Shown here: one piece after another, positions 20,925 through 32,887 of the stretch
Position numbering within the stretch: the first letter of the stretch is position 1
Layout: each line of letters begins with the position of its first letter
NCBI GenBank assembly: GCA_013995675.1
Contig: VWRR01000004.1
Span: 620,001 to 684,000, forward strand
Reading direction: 5' to 3'
Source: Cyanidiococcus yangmingshanensis
Lineage: Eukaryota > Rhodophyta > Bangiophyceae > Cyanidiales > Cyanidiaceae
Length of the DNA: 64,000 nt
The notes under the pieces: model-generated
Told to the model about the DNA's origin: nothing
The model's database searches: none
Seen by the model: only the letters and a program-made list of their open reading frames with translations
Program-made: the position numbers and the translations under genes

Positions 20925-23900
20925 TTACGTTGTGCGCTGGGCGACATAGGCTCGAGCAGCGTCTTTGACCTGTTTCACGGAGGATTCGTCTCCAAACTCC
21001 CGTTCCAGCTCAATGAATCGCTTGAAGAAGTGTTTTGCCTGCTTGAGGCTGAGGTTTGGAAGCGCTGTACAGCGTCGAAGCACTTGGCGGACAAGGTCAA
21101 GTTTGCCGCGCTGCTGCCGTAAAAGCACTGTTTCCATGTCGATGTAGACATTCCAAAAGTCGAGCCGTTTCGGGAAGGCTTGAATCAGACTCTCCAACAA
21201 CGTCCGTCCACGTTCTGGTTCACCACAACCTTTGAACTCGAAAGTGGCGAACTTGAGGATGCACTGAATGTGCTGGGTCGGATCCGTGAGCGTTCGCAGT
21301 GCCCGTTCCAGTATTTTGCGTCCTTGTGCTGCCTGAGCGCTCCTCAAGAAACAGAAAGCCCCGTACGATGTCCAGACTGATACCAGGCGATGCCCGTGAC
21401 GCTGACACGCGTGCTCGTAAACGCGCATGGCTGTTGCGGGCTCTTGAGCAGCCTCGAGCGCACGAGCAAAGCGCAGATGGAGCTGTTCGCTGTCGCAGTT
21501 CTCCAGTGCCCGTCGAAAGACCTCACTCCCGAGTGGATCAAGGGAGGGGTTTGCGTGACGCTCGAGGTTCAGATATGCAATCCAAACTCGCAAACGGGAA
21601 GCTTGCTCTCGAAAATGGATGGTCTGAAGTGCCCGTTCCGCAATCGCTCTCGCCTCAGGTAAATTACCGCTCGAGAAATGCAGGGCCATGTAGGAAATCC
21701 AAAGATGAGGGTCATTTGGCCGTCCCAGAAGAACGCGTTCATAGTCAGCGACCGTCTGCGGTCTGTCTAGGGCCTCTACGAGTTCGCGCTCGCCACGTTC
21801 CAGAGACTCGTCATCAATACGCTGTCGAGGAGACGCCAGTTCCCCAGAGGTAGGCATCGACATGCTCCACAGCGAGTCTGCGGGCGCCTCCTCTGAAACC
21901 TGATCATCGTGATTGGGCACCTCGAGAAAAGGTGGCATTGTATCGGACTGGACAGACCGCTTCCAAGTGGCTGCTGCTCCTTGACCCGAGGGCGTCTCTT
22001 GGAGAGTCGTCTTGGAGCCTATCGGCCGTTCCGTATGCGTCTGCGTGAGAGCATCACTGCTTACGAAATCGACTGACTTTGAAAACGCCATGGAGAGGCT
22101 CGCGTAGGTGCCGCGTCCATCCTCGTTATCGTATCGCGTGCAGGGCATCTCGGTCTTGTCGTCTTCCAGAGCAGCGGGAGAGCTGGCGACACTCCACGAC
22201 ATGGTCGCCGTCGCTTGAACCTCTGTTCGTTTTGGGTTGGTAACGTACTCGGCAGCAACTTGAGTTCCGGCGTCGAATTGAGATCTCTTCTCCATGGATT
22301 GCTCCGCTAGGGCCAACTTCACTGGCGTTGGCTTCATGGTCAGGGAGAGTCGACCTGTTGGGTCGACGGCCGTCACCAGGACGGGCATTTGTTGGCCGAT
22401 ATGGAACAGCTGCGGTAATTCGCTTGGAAGTGGCCAGGGCTCATTGTCGACCAGCTCACTTCGGTGACAGAGACCGGTGGCGAGTGTGCTCGAGTCCCTG
22501 GCGGAGGTCTCGCTACCCAGCACATCCAAAAAGACGCCATATGGGACTATGTTGCGCACTCGGCCCAGGTACAGCCTGCCGACCTGAACGGATGATCCCG
22601 CTGGACCATGGCTCTGAACCAGACTCCTGAGCAGCGCGAAAGGAAACCCGAATGTGGCGCTCATTGACACCAGAGTCGACGACCATTGCTCGCACGCGCA
22701 TACCGACCGGGAAGGCAGCGACAGGATCCTGCACAAAACCAGACGCCAGGTCACGCAGCAGACAACGAGCCACAAGGCCCGGCGCCAGGTTCACAAAAAC
22801 GCCAGCGTTATCCACTCGACGAACAAAAGCATCGACAAGGTCGCCCTGATGCAGCTGTTTCCAAGCAATCGGACCTTGTCCCCGAATAGCCGTTACCGGC
22901 ACCTCATCTGAAGAGCTCTGATCCCAGTCATGAAGCAAGTACACATCTAGCTTCTGCGTTATTCGTATTTCTTCAAACGGGTGTCTCGACTGTGAAGGCG
23001 CCATGTTGCCCACAAAGAGCACACCAAGGCGACCCCGTGGAAGCTGGACTCGAACCAAGCCATCGCCTGGATGCAACGAGCGTATGCGGGCACCAGCAAT
23101 GCACTGCCCGGCTGCCATCGGTTCCACTGCCGTCAAGTAATATCGTCTACGAGCCTTATCGATACGCAGCAGGCGTAGTTGACGTACAAAATGACCGGGA
23201 ACCCAGCTGTCATCGAGTATCCGGGGGGTTGCCTCAAATCGACTCAGGCGAGCCACCATGTCCGGACGGATATATAGTCGCACTGTTCGGATGAGGCCTT
23301 TCGAGTCGCGATCCGTCTGCTTGACCACAGCCAGATCAAAGAGGTCACCAACAGATACCTTTGAGTCGATCCTGGGATTCGTTGTCGTCTCAAGGTCACG
23401 TTTTCGCAGGGAGAGCTCCCATTGGCGGGCCTTGCGCTGTGCAACAATCCGCGCTTGTGGTAGTGTGCTGCCGACTTTCAGAGCCACAAAGGTCTTTTCG
23501 TCATCCACATTGGTCATGTGGATTCGTCCGGTGTGTCCGCCAGCCCAGCGTACATGGACCTGAAACGGGTGAACAGCTGTAACCTGAGCGGTAGAAACCA
23601 GGGCACCCACCTGCATGATCGATACTGGGTGCCTCCGAGTCCCGACTGTCGACGATTCCTCTCGCCTTCGGTCAGGGGATTCTTTGCCCGCAACAGCGGG
23701 TCGAACACTAGCTCGCAGCAATGAACATACCCAGGTGGGCGGGTCTTCCCCAGCCAGAGGAGGTGTCCGACCGTCTGCAGTGACATTCAGTTCCTGACCC
23801 ACAAAGCAGGGCCGTTCACGCGCCCGTCCGTTGATATCCAAAGTGCTCATGAAGGCGAGACCGTGTTTGCTCCATAAAATCGCTATCTCGCCATAGGTCG

Positions 23901-26900
23901 CCAAGACACGGGCTCTCAGGCACTTGGGAGGCTCGCCATTTTGCCCGAGCCAACACCATGGTGCTGTCCTCAGGAGTGATGACCTTCGGGACAGAACAAG
24001 CTGGTTACAAAGCGGATCACTCCACAGGACCAGAGCAGTGAACACGAGCCCAGTCGATGAGCGCGTCTCTCCTTCGGTAACCGCTTCCGCTGACATCGCT
24101 TCAATGTGTTCCTCTTCGGGAAAGTGATACGGATCTACGGTGCCCCGATAGAGGTCTTGTTCGTGTTGGACGTCGACGTCCATTGTCTCGGCAGTGACGC
24201 GAAGCATATGGGCTCGAACCAGACTGCCTGGGAGTGGCGGTAGCGACGATGAGGATTTCAAGTGGCCCCATCTCTGCCACAGGCGCATCTGTTCCCTAAC
24301 CAGTGCATCCAGAGCGCGTATTTCCAGGCAAAGTTGCCGGAATGGTTCTTGATCTAGGGCCGCACGTATATCGCTGTAGCGCAAGCTGAAGCGTCGTCCT
24401 TTGCGCACGTGGTAGAACACGAGCTGACCTTCCTCGAGTACCTGCGTCGATGTCTCGACAAAGCGGTCTGCGAGCAATGGCCGCTGTACGCGAACCCGCC
24501 GATGAGAGACACCCAGCCTCATCACGATATAGGCTAGTGTTGGCTCCATAGCGTGCACCAACCCAACGCCATGGGTACCCACGGTAACGGGACCCGATAT
24601 CTCTGCTGGAAGCATGCTCAGCTGCGAAGCCCTTAGAATCGTCCAGCGATGTGAAATCAATGGCATCGAGCCGTCTGCACCGTTGTCCAGGACGACGGCA
24701 AGTTCGCCGGCGAGCGCTTGTAGCCCTGTTTCGCTGGCCCAGTGCCCGCGCAGCATCGGATAGTCTGTCAGATGCTGCATCGGAAGGAGGACGAGCCTGG
24801 TCCCTGTAGAGGCAATTGGTTGCGCGCCATCCGATTCACTTGCTCCCTCAGCAATGGCCAGAATACGACCGACTTGATCCTGAAAGGCTCGTTGAATGCG
24901 AACAATGGATCCGCAGGTTAGGGGGAGCTCACCGCCCGTCTCCATGGGAACGTCATTCGCGAGACTGACCATCAGCTGCTTGCGTCTCCGTTCAAGAATA
25001 CGATCCACACGAACACAAATCACTTGACCTGGTGTCAGTGCAGCGGCTTTCATCGCCGGATTGGAGAGCAAGATGCCGGAGATCCGCTTGTAGAAGAGCA
25101 CTCGATAGGAACCAGTCCCGTCACGATCTGCCACAAGGCCATGATAGACCTGCCCTATCTTCACTTGATCCCATCCAGCCAATACGGGTAGGCTTGACTC
25201 TACCAGAGATTTGCGCGCTGTCAGGAGAACTCGCTTCTTCTTAGGCTGCACATCCCAGACGCGACACCGTAGCGACGATCCTTTGGGAAACTTTTTCTCC
25301 AGCCGATGTAGACGCATCGGAACATCGGTCAAATGCTCTACTGGAATGCAGCCGGGGAGGCATCCTTCTACGTCAACAAGCAGAGAACGTCTCTTTTCTC
25401 TCCCAGCGTCCCCAGAGGAACTGTTCTCCCATCCAACGATGCTGCAACGGACGAGAGCGCCAGCTTCCAATTCAGCATAGTCCAAGAACTTGCGTTGGAG
25501 TAGTGACGGCTTCAATGTCACTCGCACAATGCCCTCGATTGCCATATGACTGATCACTCGGGCACGCGACATGATTTTTCCCGGTGGAAACAAGTGCTCC
25601 AATTGACCAGAGCGCTCATCCGAGATGGCATGGCGATCGGCGAAAAAGCGGACAGTCTCTCCGTCTTTGTGAAACCAGATACCCCTGGAACGGTCCACGC
25701 GAGTGACTTGGAGATGTTCGACAAAACAACCGCGATGATATCGACGTGCAGCAGCCACTGTTAAGGGCAACTCGAGTCGCTCCGTGAGGCTCGTTCGCGC
25801 CGACAGGGCAATGTATCGGCGAGCCAGGTCGATGTAAAGAATTCGGACTCGAAGTTCTCTGCCAGGTTCTAATCCATTAAAATCCTCGATCCGATCCAAG
25901 TGAAACCATTCCAAAATACCGTCAAATACATCCAGGAAGCGCACAAGTGCATAGCTCGTATACCGACGGATCACTCGTCCGTCCACGAGCATTCCAGGAC
26001 TGAGCTGCTCCAATGTCCAATGTCCACGAGTCAGTGCTCCAACAATCGCGGCATGCTCATTCGACAAGACTGCAACTCGTCGTTGTTCATGCCAGGATTC
26101 CAGGGCTGCCCAGCATATACGGCCCGGTCTGCAACCGGCATGGTCCTTGTCGTTCTCTTCGGTAGATCGCAGCAGAATACGGCGGTTCTGGGCCGAGTCT
26201 TCAGCCAGCGCTTCCACCTCAAAACGCTCGTTGGTATGATCCAACGGTAGAGAGAGACGCACCTGGATGAGACCATAGTCGTGGAGTTTCTCAGAGAGAC
26301 CCAGACCTCGGTTCACGAATCGCGGATCCGCACTGAGGAGGATGCTGCATTCGCGAGTGCGCCCTTGATGAACGGAGATTCGCTCTGGTTCTAGAGCACT
26401 ACTCGAAGAGGGCCAGTTCATAACGCATACACGAAGGAGACTCTGTCGTAGTACAGAGAGGGGCAGTGCTGGGGTCGAGTCTGCACAAACGAGGCCCGTC
26501 TGTGGCCCACCGCGATCGGGCTGATTCAAGCATCCATCAAGCTCACCAACAGGGCGTGATGAAAGCGGCAAAACGCCCCAAATTCCAAATGGTAACATTA
26601 CAACAGCATAATGTTGTTGGACAGAGACGATGCAACCCAGTGTGAGCGTCCCGGGTTGTAGATCGCGAACTTGAAGCCACGTTGGTGTCGAGAGTTGCTC
26701 TGCTGAGGCGGAACGAACAAGCAGGGGTTTCGTCTGCAGTGCTGCTATCGCCAAACCATCGCTTTCTCTACCCTGGCTTTCTCTTTTCAATGGTGGACGC
26801 CTCCGGCTGGTTCGATCACTCGCCGTACGCTTCAACGCTGAGCGCCGTTGTTCGGCCCCAGCACGTTCATCCTGTCCACGAGGAAAGCAACCTCCTTCGG

Positions 26901-26937
26901 CGACTTTGGGCAACGTTACGGCGTTGGGCTGTCCCAT
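20925..26937 (-). CDS. RRP5: RRP5/PDCD11 ribosome-assembly protein with a frame break
   Basis: Very large nucleolar protein (about 2,000 residues) needed for early 18S and 5.8S pre-rRNA processing. It has the RRP5 architecture: an N-terminal FPRG motif (GGCFPRGQDERAG), a long chain of S1 RNA-binding repeats (for example LGCIVSVQQHYAVVMLPFG, VDAFVRRVDNAGVFVNLAPG, YLGRVRNIVPYGVFLDVLG) and C-terminal HAT/TPR-like repeats (NDPHLWISYMALHFSSGN, LRVWIAYLNLE, LDFWNVYIDME). The ATG at 26937 precedes the FPRG motif and fits the family; the frame is open further upstream from a GTG at 27186. The S1 part runs in one frame to 22513. The last S1 repeat and the HAT part are one base on, starting from an open frame at 22775. 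The step lies between about 22600 and 22650; TCA at 22617-22615 followed by G is one candidate. Confidence 0.93.
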
Positions 26938-28178
26938 GAGAGCTATCCCTGTAGGTTTCCAGGGCTTAATTCGTCCAAACTCCGACAAAGAAACCAGTTG
27001 TTTTGAGGAAAGTACACCGAGGAGCGTCGTCGTCGGCCGCGACCGTTTGCGACCAACGCCCCTCGTCTGTTGCCGTCCCTGACCAGTACCATACCATGGA
27101 CTGACGGAAGCGCTGAATATGGAGATCAAAAAGGAAACGTTCGCTTGGTTGGACGGCTCGATAATATGCAGGAAGTTGATCGGCACTCTTCAGGCCCCAT
27201 TGATCAACGTTATTTGTTGGTAGGGCGCTGAACCGATCAAGAGAATGGGACGCCACATTCGTCCGAGACGTTTTCACTGGCGTCAACAGTTACGCTTGCA
27301 CGCTTCTTCATGGTCGTGTAGGTGATCTTTAAGATTGGTTGTGGGAGTGCTGGTTTAGATCATCAGTCACGCGGTCAATGAAAGCGTTGCGCGGGACCAA
27401 TAGCAGCCGCCTCTGCACCGGAAACGTAACGATGTTTTCCTTTTCATCGAAAGACGGCAGCAAAAAGCAGTGTGCTTCACTACTGGACCTTGGCGCAACT
27501 AGTCTCGATGACCTTGTCGTGGAGGAGACCGATTTGTGCGACATCTAACAGACGGTCTGTCGACGCCTCTCGAAGGTGCCACGACACGGTAGGACGGTTT
27601 GTCCGACTGGGCTTAGCCTCCACGACAGGGCGACGGAGCGAACTTTGTCCCCGCAGGAGCAGGGAGTCCGAATGTTCGATACGTATTCAGATCGGCTCAC
27701 CTTATATGCGGAATTTCGGTGCAGCACATACGCTCGAGCGCTGGCGCCACTTGCTTATGGATGGGGACTCCTTCGGGGTGATCATTCAAACGCTGTGGAT
27801 CCATCAAGGAAGCAAATACTTACGAACGAGTATGCCCTGGCTCGAGGCATCGATGCATTGGTTCTGTCGTCGGCTTTCAGCGCTTGCTTGCCTTCCCTTC
27901 TCTATCTGACTCAGCAATAAACCACGGTATGCGTTGTTGCCATTGATAAGTGCCCATGATTCTCTCATAGTCATGTCTCGTCTCGCTGGAATGGTCCGGA
28001 TGGGTGGCATGGCTTTCACGCCACCCAATCGTCGTATCAAGTCTTGAGCTAAAGCCTGCCAGAAACAGATAGGCATGAATCATTCGTGGAAGTTTTTCTC
28101 TGTTCGACTCAGCCCGGAAACCCGTCTGGCTCGAATGCGTATCCTGCGCATGGATGACAGCTCGCTGGCTCATTCCAT
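26938..28178. other. intergenic, RRP5 to ChaN-like gene
   Basis: Upstream of RRP5 and downstream of the ChaN-like gene, both on the minus strand. Open frames at 27472-27920 (plus) and elsewhere have no recognised domains. Confidence 0.5.
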
Positions 28179-29115
28179 TCAAGGAGCAAAGATGACCATA
28201 TCTCCATCAAGCACACTGACGGTATCTGCTAACGCCTCTGGGTAAATGATTCCCACAAGGGTGCTTACCCCACTTCGATAATGAGGGAGCATCTCCACGG
28301 TTCCGAGTCTCTTCGCCACATGAAAGAAGCCAGTCACATGCATGACCTGCGCATGGGGATGGCGCTCCAGTGATTCGGCAATGCTGTAGGCCATCGTTGC
28401 ATCCCAGAGCGACTGGGCCTGATACATTCGCTGAAGACGTTCCTGATGAGTTCGCTCAGCGTTCGGCTCGGGCACGAGAAGTTGCTGCATCGTGGAGTAG
28501 AACGCGTCTCGGTAGGCGTCACTCGGTGCTGGCCAAGGCATCGGTGCACACCAACGCCGCTCGCTGGCCAACAACGTATCCATCACGGCTGCTTGGCCCT
28601 TTCTAGCGACCTGGCCGGTGATGCGGCGAGGAGCGTTGGCGGCCAAAACTACAACCTGGTTGGAGCGGGCGAAACGCACCAACGGAAGGTACGGTTCAGG
28701 CACGATGCCCTCCAGTTCATCCCGAGCGAGAGCCTGATCCAGGTCCTGTTGCTGAGATCGGTCCAAAAACTCCAGCGAGAGCACCAGTGGACGTTCCTTG
28801 CGACGACAGTTCAACCAGAGCGCCTCCAGTAGACAGAGCTCTATCCGTTGCGCCTGGGCGTGTTCGTGGTTTTCTCCCACAAAAACGACGTCTTCACTTG
28901 ACGTCTGAGGCAAAAATGCTCAGCAGTTTGTCCAGTGTGACTGGTTGACCTCGATAGAAACAACGAGAGGCCGCTGACGAGACTGCCATAGACTCGATAC
29001 TCGACGGGCTCCTGGCACCATCGTCAAAGACAATATGGTGTTGTCGTTCTTGGCGAATCAACTTGTGCGGCTTGGTTGCCATCGTTCGTGAAGCCTTGGA
29101 ACTGGAAAAATGCAT
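28179..29115 (-). CDS. ChaN/Tiki-like haem-binding-uptake-domain protein with a frame break
   Basis: Protein of about 310 residues with the ChaN-like (Cofac_haem_bdg) domain. It shows VVFVGENHEHAQAQ (the GE-x-HD/H metal-site motif), ELCLLEALW, LVLSLEFLDRSQQQDLD, and later a VMHVTGFFHVAKRLGTVEML block in which the second histidine lies. Relatives exist in bacteria, chloroplasts and animal Tiki proteases; some bind haem and others are peptidases, so the activity is not predictable. The first 70 residues come from a frame with an ATG at 29115 that stops at 28894 directly after the LDKLLSIFAS helix. The domain continues one base on with SSEDVVFVGEN. TCA at 28908-28906 followed by G is the NCA candidate. 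The downstream frame has no ATG of its own at a suitable place, which supports joining the two. Confidence 0.7.
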
Positions 29116-30260
29116 GATGCGAAGCTCGGACCGAAGCCTTCATTATGAAGATATGCAATCCGAGTCGCAGAAGCAAGTTGTCCAGATCCTGCTGCGAGCG
29201 ATGCCAAGTCCGTGTTTTTCGAACGGATCTGCTTCACTGGATGGGCTACAGACTCAGATCATACGGATGCATCGGGCAGCCTGCTGCTGTTCATTGCACT
29301 TGACCATCAAGCGTCTCGAAGGATTTATGGAACTTTTGCGAATGTTTGTGAAGCGACGAATGGGCGAACGTCGATACGGAATCCATGAGACGACTCCATG
29401 ATCGCAGCGCTCCTCGTGTGCGGAAGAACAAGTGCTGTTTACAATATCAAGCGGCTCCGTTGACCTGCGCGAAGCCGTCATCGCGTACAGGCACAGAGCT
29501 TGCCGCTGGCCCTGTCGAGAAAACTCATGACTGGCTTCGGTGTACGTCATTGCTGAATGAGAGCAGACATCGGTATTCGCATCAGGTTCGTTCTGCACCC
29601 GAAAGAATGATCTCGTTCTGTTCCGTGGCTCGAGCACAGCCAGCACGACTCAAGACGCGGCATGGAGATGCTCGTCTATGATTGTGTTTCAGGATAGCGA
29701 TTCCGCAGTAGAACCACCAAGCCAAATCCAAAGCGAGGTGAAGGAATATGCCCACCAACAAACATTGCAGACAATGCACTTATCAAATCCGCTTTCCCAT
29801 ATCCAGCACCATGCACATAGGATTCGTGTTGAGATCGAGTCGCTTGACTCAGGTGCTTCGTTCAGCATTGCGCATGAATGTCACAGCTCGGCATCAGGTC
29901 CAAGATTTGACACGCGTTTCCATCCAAGCTTGTGCAGCGGTTGTCTGGCCCGCAAGGCATCATTCGGAGCGAGCACCAGAGTACAGACAATGATACGGGC
30001 AACCAGATCGGAACCCTAGGCCTTGATCTGCGCCTCTCAAGCCATGGTCGCATTGTTGACCGGCGTGCCGATCAGGTTTATCGATTCCTGAGGAATCACG
30101 CGGCCTTGATCTCCATCAGACAAGCCTGGTGCTTCAGATAAACGAAACGCTTCCAACCGATCCCACGGATCAGCCGAGGCGACGACCAACGCGTTCAACG
30201 AATTCGCTCGCCTCGAGGAGGATCGCCTGTTCGATCCCGTCTGCCACTTCCTCTTCATTT
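29116..30260. other. intergenic, ChaN-like gene to MSP1
   Basis: An 82-113-codon plus-strand frame ending at 29401 overlaps the ChaN-like 5' end and looks moderately protein-like (a helix with SLDGLQTQIIRMHRAACCC), but no family is recognised. Nothing else seen. Confidence 0.45.
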
Positions 30261-31444
30261 TCACGCATCGCCTACCGAATCCAATCCACGAACGACACGC
30301 TGTTTTCGTGCTTGTTCCAGCGTCTGTTGATACCGAAACAACTCTGCATGAGTGCCTGTCGGCGCAACGCTTTGCATCGCTCGTCGGAAATCATCAAGAC
30401 ACAGATTTCGGAGCTGAACCTGAGATACGTCAACGCCGATCTTTTTCGCTGCATGCATGGCAGTCGCGTAAGACTAGCAGAGCAGCCGCCCTACAGAGCT
30501 CTCTCAGGTCACTACCTGAATATCCCTCGGTGAGTGCGGCAATCTCCGATATCGACGCCTCCAGACGATGTCTATCGGAGCGCAACACAACCTCAAGGAT
30601 GCGCCTCCTTTGATCCTAGGCCTGGCAGGTCCACGAGAAAGCTTCGAGGCATACGCCGCTGAATGGCCGTATCCACATCCCAAGGACGATTGGTCGCACC
30701 AAGCACCAAGACCTGGGCCCTAGAATCTGTTGTCAGTCCGTCCCAGAGCTGCATCATTTCAGCCTTGAAATCGCGGTACACCTCATGATCCTGAGCACTG
30801 CGGGTACGAAAAAGAGCATCAATTTCATCGATGAAGATGATGCACGGTTGGATTTTGTAGGCGAGCGAGAACACTGCTCGAGTGAGTTGTTGCGTCTCGC
30901 CGACCCATTTGCTCAACAAAGTCGCTGGCGAAATAGCCAGAAAACAGGCGTTCGACTCGGCAGCAAGTGCTTTCGCCAGCATCGTCTTTCCGGTTCCTGG
31001 GGGCCCGTATAACAAGATTCCCTTTGGCGGCTGCAGGAGCGAACCAGGCGGGAAGAGCTCTGGGCGCTGAAACGGCAGAATAACAAGCTCACGCAGCTCC
31101 TCTTTGATGCCCTCAAGACCACCCACGTCATCAAGTGACTTGACATCGAGTTCTTCTGGATCAACGAGATAGTGCGCAACCACCTCTTCGTTCGTACTCA
31201 GGTCGGAGAGGTCGAGCGGAGGTCGTCCACCGTGTCGCCGCTGCCGTCGAAGACGCTCCTCGAGTTCCTTGCGACGCCGCTCGAGTTCCTTTTTGGTCTC
31301 AAAAGCGGGATCGAGTCGCTTGCGTATGATATTTGCGCCAATAAACAACGCCGCTAGGGAGACTGCTGAGGTTAGAACGTCTGCCAGCAGGGAGTTGTAC
31401 GGGTTTGATGCTGCCGCCCCGTCACCTGGTCGTTTGCCAGCCAT
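30261..31444 (-). CDS. MSP1: Msp1/ATAD1 outer-membrane AAA ATPase with two frame breaks
   Basis: Extracts mislocalised tail-anchored proteins from the mitochondrial outer membrane and peroxisomes. It starts at ATG 31444, with an N-terminal membrane anchor ([19 protein letters not shown]), a basic charged linker, then the AAA core: [20 protein letters not shown], Walker [15 protein letters not shown], pore loop SKWVGETQ, Walker [12 protein letters not shown], sensor 1 [10 protein letters not shown], arginine finger RRMPRSF. This frame ends at 30593. The Msp1 C-terminal lid continues one base on (RRILEVVL, then [19 protein letters not shown]), and the final helix one further base on ([18 protein letters not shown]). 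The first step is at TCA 30613-30611 or within two codons of it. The second is inside 30470-30440, candidate GCA 30456-30454. Length and all motifs are otherwise normal. Confidence 0.92.
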
Positions 31445-31846
31445 GCTCACCTGACAAGTCGTTTAAGTCGTCGCTGGCCAGACTTGCTGCTTGGAAACAA
31501 TGCCCTCAACGATCAAGTGCAGGTAATCTTTAATTGAAGAGCGTGGGCGACTCGTGAGGTTGCTGACGCTGCCTGCCGCCCGGGAATGAGAGCATCGTCC
31601 AGTGGGGCGCGGTCTCGGCACCGCTCCAACGATCCGAGGCCGTACGGCGCTACGTTTCAACAGGGGACGGTATCCTGCAACGCGGGGTTTACCACCAACG
31701 TATTGGTCCTGGGTGTCACGAGCGCTCGCTCCTCGGTAGGAAAGTTCATATAGGCTGGGTTTTTAGCGTTCGGTGCACGCGATTCTAGTCAGCTTGGTTT
31801 TGATACGAGTTGAGGTCCCAGGGGGGCAGAGATCTATTCCGAACCC
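31445..31846. other. divergent promoter region, MSP1 and UCH37
   Basis: Separates two divergent genes. No defined site recognised. Confidence 0.5.
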
Positions 31847-32887
31847 ATGGCTAGCGCAGCAGGAGACGAAACCAACACCGATGGTGGCTGGTGCACCATC
31901 GAGTCAGATCCAGGTGTGTTCACTGCCATGATCGGTGAACTGGGTGTTCGTGGTGTCCAGGTAGACGAACTTGTGGACCTCAGCGAGGAAGGTTTTGTTG
32001 CAGCGAACTTTGCTGGACCCATCTACGGTCTGATCTTCCTCTTCAAGTACGATGAACAGTTGGCGGCACCCATCGCGGAGCCTCTGTCCGCTTCTGAACT
32101 ACCACCCGGATTGAGCTTCTCTCGCCAAATCATTCGAAATGCCTGTGCGACGCAGGCAGTGCTCGCGGTGCTGCTCAACGCGCGACAGCGTGGTCTGCAC
32201 TTGGGCCGTCTCCTCGCCGAGTACGCCGAGTTCGCTGAAGCGCTCGACGCCGAAACACGTGGTGAACTGCTCGCAAACGCTAGGGAAATCTGTGCTGTGC
32301 ACAACTCGTTTACGCCTCATCGTGGAATCCTTTTGGAAGAGGATCCTGCGCTACGCGATCTGCTGCCGCACGAGGACGCCTTCCACTATGTGTCGTACGT
32401 GCCCTTTGCTGGACACGTTTACGAGTTGGATGGACTACAGACTGGGCCGTCATGTCTGGGTGCATACCCCAATACACCGTCGTCATCTGAATCACTCGAA
32501 CAGAACACTTCATCGACGCGAGTCGAGAACGACACGGGACCCGATATGTCCTGGGTGCGGATTGCCTTGGATGGGGTTCGACGACGCATTGCCCGTGGAA
32601 CTGGCCATGAGCTTCGCTTCAGTGTCTTGGTTGTTCACCGAGATTCACGCGAGGAGCTACGAACCCGAGCTGCTTCCGGGGATCAAATGGCTGCAGCGCG
32701 ACTGCTCGAGGAGGAGTCCAAACACCACCAATGGCAGCGGGAGAATACCTTACGAAGGATGGATCTCATGCCGTTGGGTATTCGTCTGCTCACTTTACTG
32801 GCTGACCACGGCCGTTTTCATGGGCTATTGGAGTCTGCTGAGCAGACACGGCGTCTGCAACTTCCCGATCCGGGGAAAGCACCGTAA
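31847..32887 (+). CDS. UCHL5: ubiquitin C-terminal hydrolase UCH37/UCHL5
   Basis: Proteasome-associated (and in animals INO80-associated) deubiquitinase that trims ubiquitin chains. It is a full-length intact frame of 346 residues. The family N-terminus GGWCTIESDPGVFT, the GLIFLFK oxyanion-side block, the catalytic Cys100 in NACATQAVLAVLL, His180 in DAFHYVSYVP and Asp195 in YELDGLQTGP are all present. The C-terminal ULD helix region that docks on the proteasome subunit RPN13 is also recognisable (QWQRENTLRRMDLMPLGIRL, then LLADHG). A Ser-rich insert (about 205-225) sits between the UCH and ULD parts. The ATG at 31847 is the only sensible start. The gene is divergent from MSP1. Confidence 0.95.
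   Translation: MASAAGDETNTDGGWCTIESDPGVFTAMIGELGVRGVQVDELVDLSEEGFVAANFAGPIYGLIFLFKYDEQLAAPIAEPLSASELPPGLSFSRQIIRNACATQAVLAVLLNARQRGLHLGRLLAEYAEFAEALDAETRGELLANAREICAVHNSFTPHRGILLEEDPALRDLLPHEDAFHYVSYVPFAGHVYELDGLQTGPSCLGAYPNTPSSSESLEQNTSSTRVENDTGPDMSWVRIALDGVRRRIARGTGHELRFSVLVVHRDSREELRTRAASGDQMAAARLLEEESKHHQWQRENTLRRMDLMPLGIRLLTLLADHGRFHGLLESAEQTRRLQLPDPGKAP

Noticed and set aside
20925-22775. Treating the 616-codon C-terminal RRP5 frame as a separate HAT-repeat protein
   Set aside because: Its first codons contain the last S1 repeat of RRP5 and the order matches RRP5 exactly, so it is one gene with a frame step.
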